Shown here in pieces: positions 11,197 to 23,100 of a DNA stretch of 64,000 nt. Within the stretch, counting starts at the first letter, position 1. Every line of letters begins with the position of its first letter. The position numbers were made by a program, and so were the translations under genes. This DNA comes from Sitta carolinensis (taxonomy: Eukaryota > Chordata > Aves > Passeriformes > Sittidae), in assembly GCA_032173965.1 (NCBI GenBank), contig CM063292.1, forward strand, positions 8,218,001 to 8,282,000, given 5' to 3'. The notes beneath the pieces were generated by a model. It was not told the origin of the DNA and did not search any database. It saw nothing but the letters and a program-made list of their open reading frames with translations.

Positions 11197-14100
11197 AAGC
11201 CTCCTGAGCAGGGGGTGCCAGCCAAACCCCCCCAAGAGCCCCAGGCCCAGGAGGAGGCTGCAGCCTGTCCCAATCAAGGAGACAGGAGCAAATCCTTGGG
11301 AAGGCTGGAACACAGATAATTGACTTTCTCAATGTCACTGTGCTTCATGTGTAAAGAAATTAAGGGATCTGATTTACCCTTTCGTAAGGTGAATCAAGTC
11401 ACCAGAATGCAGAATGATCATCCCAGAGGAAGTTCTGTGCCAAAGGTAGGAATGTCCCACTGGAAAGGATGGAAAAATCTGGGTCCGGTTTCTTTGTTTT
11501 CCACAGATAAGCAATTACTCACAACCAGCCCAAGTTTTAGGAAGTTTTTTACTGTGTCCTATTGTCACCATTTTTGAACGTGACAAATATTCTCAAATCA
11601 AAAATCAGGCTTTATGCAGAACACTGACACTTTGGCAATTTTGTTTTTGCAAAAACAATGCAAAGGCTTTGCATTACATGGAAAGAGAAACAATGGCACA
11701 ATTTCAAAAGCTTCTCCTAAACTGAAATATTCTCTGAACTCTGCTGATAAAGGAGAGAAGGTTATTTTTACTCTAACAAGATGGTGATGAGGTATTTTGA
11801 AAAAGAAAAGGCATTAATGGTACAAGCATACATTTTTCCACTTCTGAGGTTTTGAAACTTTATGTTTGAGAAAAAATCTTGATTTGCAACCCAGCATTGC
11901 ATTTTCTTCGGGCACATTTTTACACCCTATGTGACATGGCAGGTCAGGAAAAGAAAAGAAAAAAGCTATCTGAATTAAATTAGTACAGCCAGTTATGTCT
12001 CTTCATAGAGAATTAAAAATGAAATGGCTGGAAAAAATATCACATCCTGCTAATGCTTTATTAGCAGGCTCAGGTTCTCTGCTAATTACCAGAATCAGTC
12101 ACCCAAAGAATGTGTGTTTATTCCTCCCACAAGTCTGAGACAAAAAGGGAGGAAATAATAATATCCCTTGGAGTTGTCAATGGGACTCCTGCCCAGCAGT
12201 GAAAGAACAGCTCCCTGCAAACCTCAATCTTCCCCATAAACACAGGACTCCTGCTCTTTTTGTCACAACTGATGTTTACTCTGTCAGGCTTCTTTTAACA
12301 TTTCAGGGATAAATTAAAGGCCTTAATTATTGCTTTCCACTCTACTCCTGGGGTCGGGGCTCTGTGTGCCCCAGTTCAGGAGACAATAGTGAACTCTGGG
12401 GTGTTCAGAGGAGTTTGCTGCACCCTTCTGCCCTGGCAGCAATTTCACTGCTGCTCCTTTGTGCCCGTGACCTTTCAGCCAGCCAGAATCAGGCTGGGTA
12501 AGGCTGTGCCTCTGGCACACACAGCACTTTGGCCAATCCCTGGGAAAGGGCAGTGCCAAGGAAAGAGGCATGACCAAGTCCAAAAGGCACAAATGGAATA
12601 GGGTTTTTAAGTTAAGGGAGAGATGATTAGTATTTATCTTGATTTAGGGGCACTGTTGGAGAAAGAGTTTTGCTGAGTATTGATTTAGGAACTGAAAAGT
12701 TATGGAAAATTGTTTACATATAGGAAAAAAACCAATATCTGCAAAGTGACCATTTCACATTGGATTGGCTTTAATCCACATTGTCTTACATCATCAGTCT
12801 TACTTAGGTCAATAAATAATAATTAGGTTAAACATTGGTTGCTTCAGTAAGGTTTTTGCTTTTAATGTCAGGGCTCTTAATGTTGCAGTTCTGCTCATTA
12901 GAAGGGGTCTGTCTAGGACCCACTAGGAACTCCTGGATTTAAATTGTTTTTCCTGTCAGGAATTTTGGGAGAGCGTGCACACTCAGTGCTTTCCCCCAAC
13001 AGTTCAGGTTTTCTTTACTCTATTTCTATAGCCTATTTCACTTCTACAATTTTTCATCATAACAGAAAAAAAAGCATCAGAATGGATATTTTCTTTCCCC
13101 AAAGAATGTTCTCCAAGTGCTACATTTTTGCATCTCTTTGAAACACCTCTGGATGAATGAATGTAGAGAAAATTTCCTGCAGAGGAAATGCTGTGAAGGT
13201 GCTCTGGACACCTGGGTGAGCTGCCAGAGGCTCTGGGAAAGGATCTGCAACCCAGCAGTGCCTGAGTGAGTGTCTGAGCTGGGCTCAGCACCTCAGGTAA
13301 ACACCCAGCGCTTTGCTTTTCCTTAAACCAGGATTTCTCCTGCCTAGCACCTCTAAATTTAGTTCACTGCTCCTAATTAAAGCTTCTCTCTTGGAATTGT
13401 CCCACACTGACTCAAATTACAATTGTGGAAGTTGTATTTTAAGGAGACACTATTTTTATCTTGAGAAGGTAGATTGCAAAAACAACAGAGAATTCACCTT
13501 GAATACTCCAGGCACATGAAAAGCAACTGGCAGGGAATGGAAAGAATGTGCAGTAGACAGTGTGAAGAAATCCTAAAGGTTTTTTGATTTCAATACTAAA
13601 CTTATGACTGTAAAGAGAATATCAGTATATACACTGTAAAGAAACCCAGTATTTATGCAACAAATAAATCCCAAGCCACTTCATGTAACAATAATAAAAG
13701 TGAATAAGCATGTCCCCTGTGTGTCTGTTGGCCTGGAACACTGGAATGAGATTCCCTTCCCCTCAGCTACACAAACACAGCTCCCTCCTCCTGCCCAGCC
13801 CCTCGGCACCCTGGTGGTTGCTCAAACTCCCATGGGCTCAAAACCAGAGCTCAAGAGGCTTCCCCAAAACTGATGGGAGCAGGGGAACCCCCTTTTCTCC
13901 AGGGCTCCAGTCCCTGAAGTGCCTGGGAGGGGGCAGGCTCCACCTCTGGCACTTCGACGCTGTCCCCTGCAGGCAGGAGCAGCTCAGTTCCCCGGGCTCC
14001 TTCTGTCCCAGGGCTTTGCATTCCTCTCTAGGTTATCTTTCCAGGCTGCCCAGCCTGTATTTCCCACAGCCCCATCCTTGCCTGGCATGGCTTGCAATTT

Positions 14101-14738
14101 TCCAGTCATTAGGCACCTTCCCCAAACCTTTCAGACATGATAGACTCCTGCAAGCCAAGGAGAATTTTTTCCTTAGAATTCTTCCCTCAGAAATCAGAGT
14201 TTTTCTAACACCGATCTGTAGGAGTCTCCTTCCACCGTCTATTTGACTCAGCACAGGATATAAAAATGCACAGTCCACATCTGCAGCTTCCTGCAGCTTT
14301 TTGACAACCCCATGCACCTCACACAGAACGCTTTAATTTACAGAGCCTCAGGTAGACAAAGAAGCCTTGGAATTTAGGTTTAGCTCTTCAGCATCTACTG
14401 GTGAGCACACAATTAGGTGCAACTGTTGTGCAGAGTAATTAGTAGGTGTCAAGATGATGGTGGCTTGTTGGAAGTTTTGGGAACTGGGATCACGATCTGA
14501 AGTCTTTTGTTCTAGGTAGGAACACAAAAGTAGAACTGCCAGCTGAGTACTCTCAAGTGAATAATTCATTAGGTGATGACAGGACTGCTGTAATTCATTT
14601 TCCCTACAAATTGTTGGGATTGGATCCTCCTGCACATTCATCTGGATTATTTTTTTCCTTCTGCTTACAAGACTCACTAAAGTTGTAGAGATGAGATTTT
14701 CCAAGGCTGTGATTACAGAAATGGATTGAAACATAAAA
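11197..14738. other. Unique non-coding sequence
   Basis: No gene was recognised. GC-richer patches at about 12340-12570 and 13730-14130 open short ORFs on either strand (the longest is 178 codons at 13710-14246), but these have no recognisable domain. The rest is AT-rich. Confidence 0.5.
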
Positions 14739-14757
14739 GGGGGGGGGGGGGGGGGGG
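14739..14757. repeat. Poly-G tract (19 G)
   Basis: An uninterrupted run of 19 G is flanked by AAAA and AAGAAAA. Long G homopolymers can form G-quadruplexes and are prone to sequencing error, so the exact length is uncertain. Confidence 0.95.
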
Positions 14758-16404
14758 AAGAAAAGGGAGTAGGTGAAGGTCACATAAAAAAAAACAAAAC
14801 ACCTTTAGCTTTTGTTTTGAATGATTTCAAAACTTTCAGTTCTCCTATCTTGCTCCCCTCTTAACCCCAGACTCCTTCCCATTACATATATTTATATTTT
14901 GAAATTCTGCTAAGTAAGGGGAAAGAAGATAACAATCTTTGCAGGGAAAATGCCTATTTCCTTTGGGAAAATAATCTTTAGCACTAGTTATGAAATACTG
15001 ATTACACAAAGCTGGTGCAGCTTCAACCAGACTGGAGTAGAGCAGTATGAAGGCTTGAATGAGTACAAGTCATTATTTTCCTTTTACAAACTTGTTTGTA
15101 TGAAAAACTGCCAAAAGATGATGATGAACTTGTATCTCAGTACAGCTGAAATACATACAAGTTCTTCCACCCTGGAAAAGAGGAGTTGCAGTGTGTGTGT
15201 GTCTGTGTATAAACTCACAGGTACACAAATGCATGTAATTATTGATTACAAACTATCTCAAGTGAGTACTTGAGCCCAGCCAAATGCCAACTTTGGGTTT
15301 TTTTCAGTCTGAAGTCACTAAAAAATGCATGAATGTAACTGATATGGATGCAGCATTGATATGTGTCCACCATGGTGCTCATAAATTATATCAAGAAACA
15401 GAGAGCTAAGATGTGGGCTGTATTTCTAGAATAATGAACATGATAAAAGGTTAGGCCTTTTTTTATATTTCTTCTGAAATAAGCAATTTCTTACAAGTTA
15501 TATTATCTGTGGAAAGAATCCCTACTGCAACTCTAATGCGTTCTTTTACTATCAAAAAACATAAAAGCACATCAGAACACATCATGTGCAAAGCATGGCA
15601 TTAAACAGATTAGAAAACTAAATGTCATACTGTAACATGGCCGGGGTTTCTGCAGTTAATTTACAAGAACTCTGCAGGAAGCACTTTCTCCAAATATGCA
15701 CCCTGCAGCTAAAATACCTCATATACCTTATTGTTCTTGCAGGGTGAAAAAAAAAAAAAAAAAAAAAAACCAAAAAGGAAGGAAAAAACCCCTTGACTAA
15801 AGTGATAAATTTAAAGCTTGTGTGGATTTTAAGATGACTAAATTAATTCAGTGTGAGATGTGTGCATTGTGAGCAAATAAAAAAGATCACAGCAGTCTGA
15901 GCTATAAAATACTTTTGTAATCTACCATTCGACTGTTTGCACTGCAGTCATACTGCAATATTTGCAATTTTATGAATGCTTCAATTACCAGTAAACTTTT
16001 GATTTAATTCCTATTTAATTGTGCTTTGCCCTGTGCCCCTCATGACACTGCACTCCTGCCAGTACCCCAGAGGAAGGAGAACTGCTCAGTCCACTGCAGC
16101 CACAAAGATGCACTTTTGGTTCACTTACTAAAAAAAATTCAGGAATTTCAAATCTGGCTAGTTGCTGGATCTGGAGGAGTTAAACAAGACTCTCTACACT
16201 CTTGAAGAGACTTAAGTAAAAGGCCATCAGTCTTCTTAATTAAGCCTTTTCCTATAAGCACTGCCTGAAAGCACCTTAGTTGCCTTCTCAAGCTCTCACC
16301 TGATTCTAATTAAGCTCCTTGGAACATTAACCTGGCTTTTTCCTCATGATTCATCTCATTAGGAGAAAAAGGTAAATGACTCACTTTTATATGCTGCTTT
16401 ATAT
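14758..16404. other. Unique AT-rich non-coding sequence with microsatellites
   Basis: A short GT repeat is at about 15191-15208 and a run of 23 A is at 15747-15769. No CR1, LTR or gene was recognised. Confidence 0.6.
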
Positions 16405-16725
16405 AGTGGTTTTCTGCTGGAGCTGGTGAGAGAGCTGGGCCAGCTCAGCCTGGAGAGGAGAAGGTTGGGTGAAGAGCCCAGAGGCTGAAGGGGTCACAGG
16501 GAAGCAGAGAGGGACAATTCCTGAGGAGCTGTAGGCCAGCACAGGCAGGGATGGCCTCAGGCTGAGCTGACATGGGATAGTGGGCAGGGATTGCCCCTGG
16601 ATCCCTGGCAGTGCCCCAGGCCAGCCTGGACACTGGGCTGGGAGCCCCTGGCACAGGGCAGGGGGCCCTGATAGGGATGGGCTGGAACCAAATGAGCTTT
16701 GTGTTCCTTTTCTTGGTGTGTTCCT
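16405..16725 (+). mobile_element. CR1 LINE fragment, 3' end
   Basis: The order of segments matches an avian CR1 3' UTR: CAGCCTGGAGAGGAGAAGGT, GGGACAATTCCTGAGGAGCT, GCCCCTGGATCCCTGGCAGT, then GGCCAGCCTGGACACTGGG and a decayed GGGCTGGAACCAAATGAGCT tail ending near TTTGTGTTCC. It belongs with the copies at 26.1, 45.3 and 48.1 kb but is more diverged. It is 5'-truncated and non-coding. Confidence 0.88.
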
Positions 16726-19700
16726 AAATCCTCAAATGCTGACTTTAATCTGAAGCAATTAAGGATCAGCCTCCTCCAAGCTCAAAGGAAAGGGAGCATC
16801 AAACTATATTATATCATGGATATTGGATACCCTCAATTTTTCTTACTTTCTCCTTGATTATGCAAACACTGGGAACAAGTTAAACCTAATATATATTCAT
16901 ATATTGTTGGGTTTTTTAGTTTGTTCCATTAAAACTTTACTTCCTTTAGAGACTGCTTGAACAATAACCATTTATCCAGCTAAATGATAAAACATAATTA
17001 CTTCCAGCTGTTGCAAAAGAAGAAACTGTAGTCAATCTGAAGAATAAAAGAAAATTTTGGACTTTGTCAAAACACAGTAGTTTCCAGAGCTGAATGAAGA
17101 CTGCTCTTTAGTTTGATAACTGAATAAAGGGAACAAAAAGAAAATTAGTTGGACCAAGTTAGGCCAATAAATCTTGGGGTATTTTTCCATCAGTACATTC
17201 GTTTCATGTCTAATAAACACGGGTTCAAAAGGGTGTGTTTGTTTTGGGACAAAACCTTTTAGATAAAATTCTGCAATAATACTTTTCTTCCCCATCACCT
17301 GTATACAATACCTAACAGAGGTCACGTGTGTATAAACCACCCATCTGAAAATTCTGGTTTGTGTCAGGAAAAAAGCAGATTGAAAGCCCCAACCTTTCCC
17401 CTTGGTCCCAGTTGTAAGGAAGTTGTGCCAACCACGAGGTGATGGAGCCAATGTCTCACCTTGACGCTGAAGGAGCAGAACAGAGCAGAAATGATTCACC
17501 CAAAGGCCCATGGCAGCATCATCAGCAGATGGGGAGGCTGTGCTGCCAAGAGGAAAGGGAAGTTCAAAAGACACCAGTGGAATTTCTTGCATCTCTAAGT
17601 TGGCTGGTGAACAGAAATCTCTCAAGCACCTTGGTGTGACACTTTTACAAAAAGGTGAGGAGTGCCAGCTACTCTAAAACTCCATTTCTTGGGGTAGGAA
17701 ATAGTTCACCCTCCCCAAGCTTCACCAACTTTACCAGCAAGTGAAAAAACCTCTTTAGTTCTTTTCATTGAAAGTGATGTAGCAGATAAATCTCCACTCC
17801 CAGGCTAATTTGTTAGTGCCAGGGGAGCTGCAGTACAGCTGACACAATTTCTATAAACTTATCAATCAACATCTTGGTCATAAACACTTGGGTTTACTCC
17901 AGGTATTTAACAACCTCCAGCAGCCCCTGACTGCAAGGAAACCAGCAATCTTTGTACTTGTTGTGTGCAAATAATCTTTGTCTGATGCCTTCAGAAACTG
18001 TTCCAAAGCAGAGATATTCCCCAGAGAAGAAATGCAGAAGGAAACTTGTTCGAGTTCCCCTTCTGAATAAATAAGATCCAAGAGTACTGCAGAGCTGAGA
18101 GTAGTGGAGATAATTGAGGGTATGAGCAACAAACTGTTCAATTGTTGGACACCAAACCTCTGTCTGTTTTGTGTCTTCTGTGGCACAATATGCTCCAAAC
18201 ACCATTTCTCTTTTTTTGTTTTCCCAGGCCTCCTGTCTGCTTGTTTCTTTTTCAGTGAACATGTCCTTTCAGTGTAAAGTGCTGAAAGTACAGAACAGAT
18301 AAGAGCAGAAGTGAAAATTAATTCTACTTTTTCTTCTTACCAAATATTTTCTTCTATGAAGGAGGTATGATAAAATTCCAGTATTGAAAAGATAGTTAAA
18401 AGCTGCTATTGCAATTTAGAACTTTTGTTCTAATTCTATGACATTAACAGGAAAAAAGATGATAGTCCCTATGAAAAATAGTCATTCCTTAAGTACCAGG
18501 TTTTTCTTAAGTATCATGGATTCTACTGAACAGTGCAAAATTACACCTAATACCTGTTATAGCCAAGCGTGAATATTCACAGTTGGACTCGTGTAGCCCT
18601 GAGTATAAGGTGACAGCATAAACAGCCATCAGGCACTTTGTTCTGTATGAAACCTTCCTGAAATGAAGATCAGCTAAATTGGGATCAGATGTGATATCAG
18701 CCAAAATTCAATTAGTACTTGCTTTTGTTCCTACCTTCCCTCAAAAAATCAACTTTTAAACAGGGGGAGAGAATGCCACTTCTTCAGTTTTATCACAGCT
18801 AAATCCTTTCTAAATATGATTTGGTGGAAAAATAAACTAACCCATTCAATCACAGCAGGAAAACCAGTAACATAATATCCTGCTATTCAGGTAACCAAGT
18901 AATGGGGAAAAAAATAAAGCACACAAATTTAACCCAGGGTTATAAATTTATTGAAAGCCCACAGGTTTGTAAAATATTGGATGCTTTTGCATAGAAGAAT
19001 TTTTAGGACCAGCCAGATATCTTGCTGCTGAGTATTTCTTTTCATGAGTAAAACTTCTGCCTGTCATGTTGGTGAAATTGGATTTTGAGGTTTTTGGGAA
19101 AAGAAACCAGTCTGAGTGTCATGTTAAACTCTGGAAAAATAGTGAAGAGGGATAACGAGACTGCAAATAAAAGTGTCACATAATTTTAACTTGAATCTTT
19201 GTCTTAATTTCCTCACCAGGGTAAGATTAATTAGCAAAATGAGAGTTATTGCAAATACTGACATTTTGCCAGCACAGCTTGACTGAGCAGTGTGATTGTG
19301 ACAGAAAATTGTGTTCAAGTGCTCCTTTAATGGCAGAAGGAGCAGAATGAAGTGCTCATTTCTGTAGGGTAGCAGTGGTGGGGATGTTTATAACTGGTAG
19401 AAACATCCCAGCCTCTGCCAAGCCAGCTGCAAGCCAATTGCTCATATTCCCAAAGAAAAAGAAGCTGTGTCTTAGAATGCAGAGTCTTCAGGGGTATGGA
19501 AACACCCTGTGGTTTGAATTCCTTCTGTGGCTGCTGTAATTGTTGTTCCATTAATTTTTCTTGTGACTATGAATGTTGAGCTCGAATACCCATAATCTCC
19601 CTACCAGGAGTAAGACATGAGCAGGTTCAAATTCCCTTTTTTCTGGCATGAATAACTCTCCCTCAGGTGCCCACCAGGCTAACCATCCCCTCCAGCTGTA

Positions 19701-19965
19701 CAGTGATTTTTCCCCCTCAGCTGCAATGCTCCACCCACACTCAGCCTGCCCACAGTTTCACCAAACTTGGGTAAACCCTCTTCAGGCTCACTCATGAGGC
19801 AGAATTTTAGCTTCAAACATGATTTGTGTGATTCAGGGGAGCAAATATTTCCTTTATGTTCACAAATAGTGACCTCAGACTTTCAGAGATGGAATATGCA
19901 AGCCCAAAGACACTTCCAAATAAAAGCAGTTATTTTGTATTTTCTACAGCTGGTGTTACCCAGTA
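16726..19965. other. Unique AT-rich non-coding sequence
   Basis: No gene or repeat was recognised. A minus-strand ORF of 197 codons (17032-17625) is the longest here, but it lacks a recognisable domain, has no exon context and sits in ordinary composition, so I do not call it. Confidence 0.5.
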
Positions 19966-20150
19966 GATAACATGCATATAAATATACATGCATATAAGTG
20001 CATCCATATTTATACATATTTTATGCTTAAATGTTTATTAAAATATATTTTATCTGTGTACATATGAATATATATTTATAGTGCATGTATATATATACAC
20101 ATATATATGTATTTATATATACATATATATAAATATATATATGTAAATAC
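19966..20150. repeat. AT-rich low-complexity tract (TA/ATAT-rich)
   Basis: About 180 bp consists of interrupted TA dinucleotides and repeated ACATGCATATAA-type motifs, with several short self-complementary segments (for example TATATATACACATATATATG). It is prone to hairpin formation and replication slippage. Confidence 0.85.
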
Positions 20151-23100
20151 AAGTCCTAAGGCAGAAGTGTAGCAACAAAAATATAACAATCCCTTGCTGC
20201 TGATTCATTTTTTCTCTGAATATTTTGTATTTCACGTGGCTATCTCTGCAAACCACAGCACTCCTGCTGCTATGGTTTTCTGCAGGGATTTTCCTGCAGA
20301 AATAAATACATGGGGATATGTGGAATTGCTGAAATGTTTTCAAGGCAAGGGGTGACGTTTCCCTCTGAGGTTCCCAGCAGCCATGGCCCGTGGTGCCACA
20401 AGGAAAAACAAGCAGGCAAGCTCTGCCAGCTGGGACTGTGCCAGCAGGGAAAGGCAAAATGCTGTGAAGATCTTTTTGGGCAGCAAAATGTCCCCACTGT
20501 TCCTGTTGTGGGGTTTTTCATGCCTCTGCTGTGTATTTCAAAAGCTGCAAGCACAGAGGCTGGAGAAGAGGGGGACTCCTCCACTGCCTGAGAGCAAGAT
20601 TCCTGTGCTCACAGATCCAGGGTCTGCTCTCTGTTTCTGTAAGGGAATCCCTGCAGCTGGATCTGAAACTTTACAGCATTAACCTCTGATTTAAATATTC
20701 ATGAGTTAATGATTTTTAAACATATATATATAGGAAGAGCATTGTGTAAATACCATGCACTGGAATAGAAGTGATTTTTAAGAATGTTGATGATTATCAT
20801 AATGAAAACTAAAGGAATATCAGCATGCCTTTTCTTCTAGGAAGCAGCTCTTGTATCTGCTAAAATAAAGTACTTTAGGTAATATTAGTTGTGATATCGT
20901 CACACTAAACATACTGCTAGAGATTATTTTAATATTTGTCATATGGAAATCAATGGTTTGTTTTACTGACTACTTCCCAGTGACTGAAATAATTTCTCAC
21001 GTGGAAGAAATTTCCAAACTTCCCTTTATAACAAAGTAAATTGTAAGTAAAAATCGATGTGAGTAACCTGATCCCGACTGCTAATGGCCTGTCTCCTATT
21101 CCCTCTCCATTTCTTTCATTCATCTCTCTCACAGGGAGATTCGTTGCTGCTTTGGAACAGATGTCAGCAGCACTAAACCATCTCCACTCCCATAACTTAT
21201 GATGCTCTTGTGTAATATTCTGAGGATAAACAAAAATGTTAAAATATAATCCATTTTGTGGCAATAGCAGCCACTTTTGTCCTGGCACTTTTACAAGCAG
21301 TTCAGCTGTCCAAAGTTTGGGGGGGTTCTAAATTTAATTAAGAAGTGCTTCCCTTGTTAAGCTCTGATGTGTCTCCTCTTTGCCTCTGCTTTGTCCTTTG
21401 CCCTCAGCTGTGTGAATTATTCTCCACCTGCCTTCATCACCTCTTCCCAGTCACTGCAAGTCCTTTAAACCCCAAGGGGAATGTTGTGCCTCAGTTTTCT
21501 TGGAGGAGCCACCCAGGGCTGCTGTGCGTGTAACCTTTGGGCTCCACAGCTCCTGAGGGTTTCTCTGGAGCCTCAGCTCCCAGCCCGCAGGGCCAGAGTT
21601 GTTCTCTCCTGTGCAATTGTCCCTAAAACAGGAATTCCTCTCATGATGCTACACAGAAATATGAAATGTCTGAGGTTTGAGCCTGCTCCAAAACCCAGCC
21701 TAAAAGGGTAGACAGGGGAAACAGGGAGAGAGCCTGGAAGGGCTGCAGAAGCCATGAAACGTTTTTTCCAAAAAGTGTTTCTTTATTTGGCCACCAAATT
21801 CAATTCAGCTTCCTTGTAATCAAGGCTCAGAAAGCACTGCTGGGGGAACTGAATTACCACAGGGGGAAACTTCAAAAACTTTTATAGCACTTTCCCAAGC
21901 TTAGCAAAGCCTTAAAATCCAAGTTAGCATTCAGAGACACTTCTCCATTCAGACCTGCTCATTGACCTTGACTTACAATTCCATAAAAATATACATATAC
22001 TAAAATGAGTTAAATTAATGGTATTAAAAGAATGGAAAGAAGAGAGAAAGAGACAGCATAAACCCAGCTACTCACTCTTTTCCTTTACATTAATTTCCAT
22101 TCTTTTCCTTATGCCTTTTCAAACTTTTATTAGTTCGACTTCATGTTCCCAAGTTCTATGTTTATTTTGCACTTCCTCAGGTATCAAACTCAAATCAGCC
22201 TCTTCCACCATGTTGACCACTGAACTTTAATTTTCCCATAATTGCTGTGATACTGTGTGTGCTTTTGAAGGCTAAAAGTTCTTCCAGGCAGCACTGAGAA
22301 GAAAGCAAGGATTTTGCTTAAATCTTGTATTAATTTCTGAAAATAACCAAATAAACATATATGTGTGTATATATACACATATTAGACAAACTCTAGAAAC
22401 AGTTGAATGAAAAATAATTCAGGTTCATGGCATCTGGTATTTTGTAGTTCTGCAGTTTCCACCTGCTCCTAATTCTGCTCATAAAGTTGGATATTACTTT
22501 TCTGCACTCCCCCCTACAGTCTGTAAAGCAAGCACAGACACTCTGCAAGGAATTGCATGTAATCTCTACTGATTCAAATCCAAGAGAGGGGTGGGGGTTA
22601 TCACACATTTCTCTCCTCTGAATTCCAAACTCATCTCTTTTCTAGAAGTGGCTCTTAATCTTCCCAGTGCTTCTGCTGCTGCTCAAAGGAAGAGTTAATT
22701 ACTCTGGCTATTCCTTTATTGCTTCTACTGTCATGTCTAGCTGCTCTGCTTCACTTCTTTTTCTCTGATCTTCCCATAAAAGTTTGTTTTAAAGTACTAT
22801 TTTCTAGCTGAGAATAATAGCTGACAATTTCAGTTAAAAAAGGGTATGGGAAGCACTGAACAAAATCATTTTAGTGGGAAAATGGATTGTCTACAAATGA
22901 AGCACTAAAGGAATCAAGGAGACAACATGGCAGTGTTGGTGCAACATTAATTTTACACCGACTGTTGATCTGATTTTAATTATAAGCAAAGATATCCAGG
23001 ATCAGAGAAAACAATCTGAGCAGTAATTTGAGAGGACTCACAAAAGGCAGCAGTGGTGAATGTCTCAAACAGAGCACGTGGAAATTGCCCAGCACTCATT

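Noticed and set aside
10773..11313. ORFs of 144 and 176 codons at the duplicated block
   Set aside because: They run through a CR1 3' end and its flank; the homologous frame at 51360-51713 has a shifted and different C terminus, as expected of non-coding repeats.
13710..14246. 178-codon plus-strand ORF in a GC-rich patch
   Set aside because: It overlaps ORFs in other frames and has no recognisable domain or splice context.
17032..17625. 197-codon minus-strand ORF
   Set aside because: No recognisable domain, no exon or promoter context, and composition like the surroundings; one ORF of this size is plausible by chance in 64 kb of six frames.
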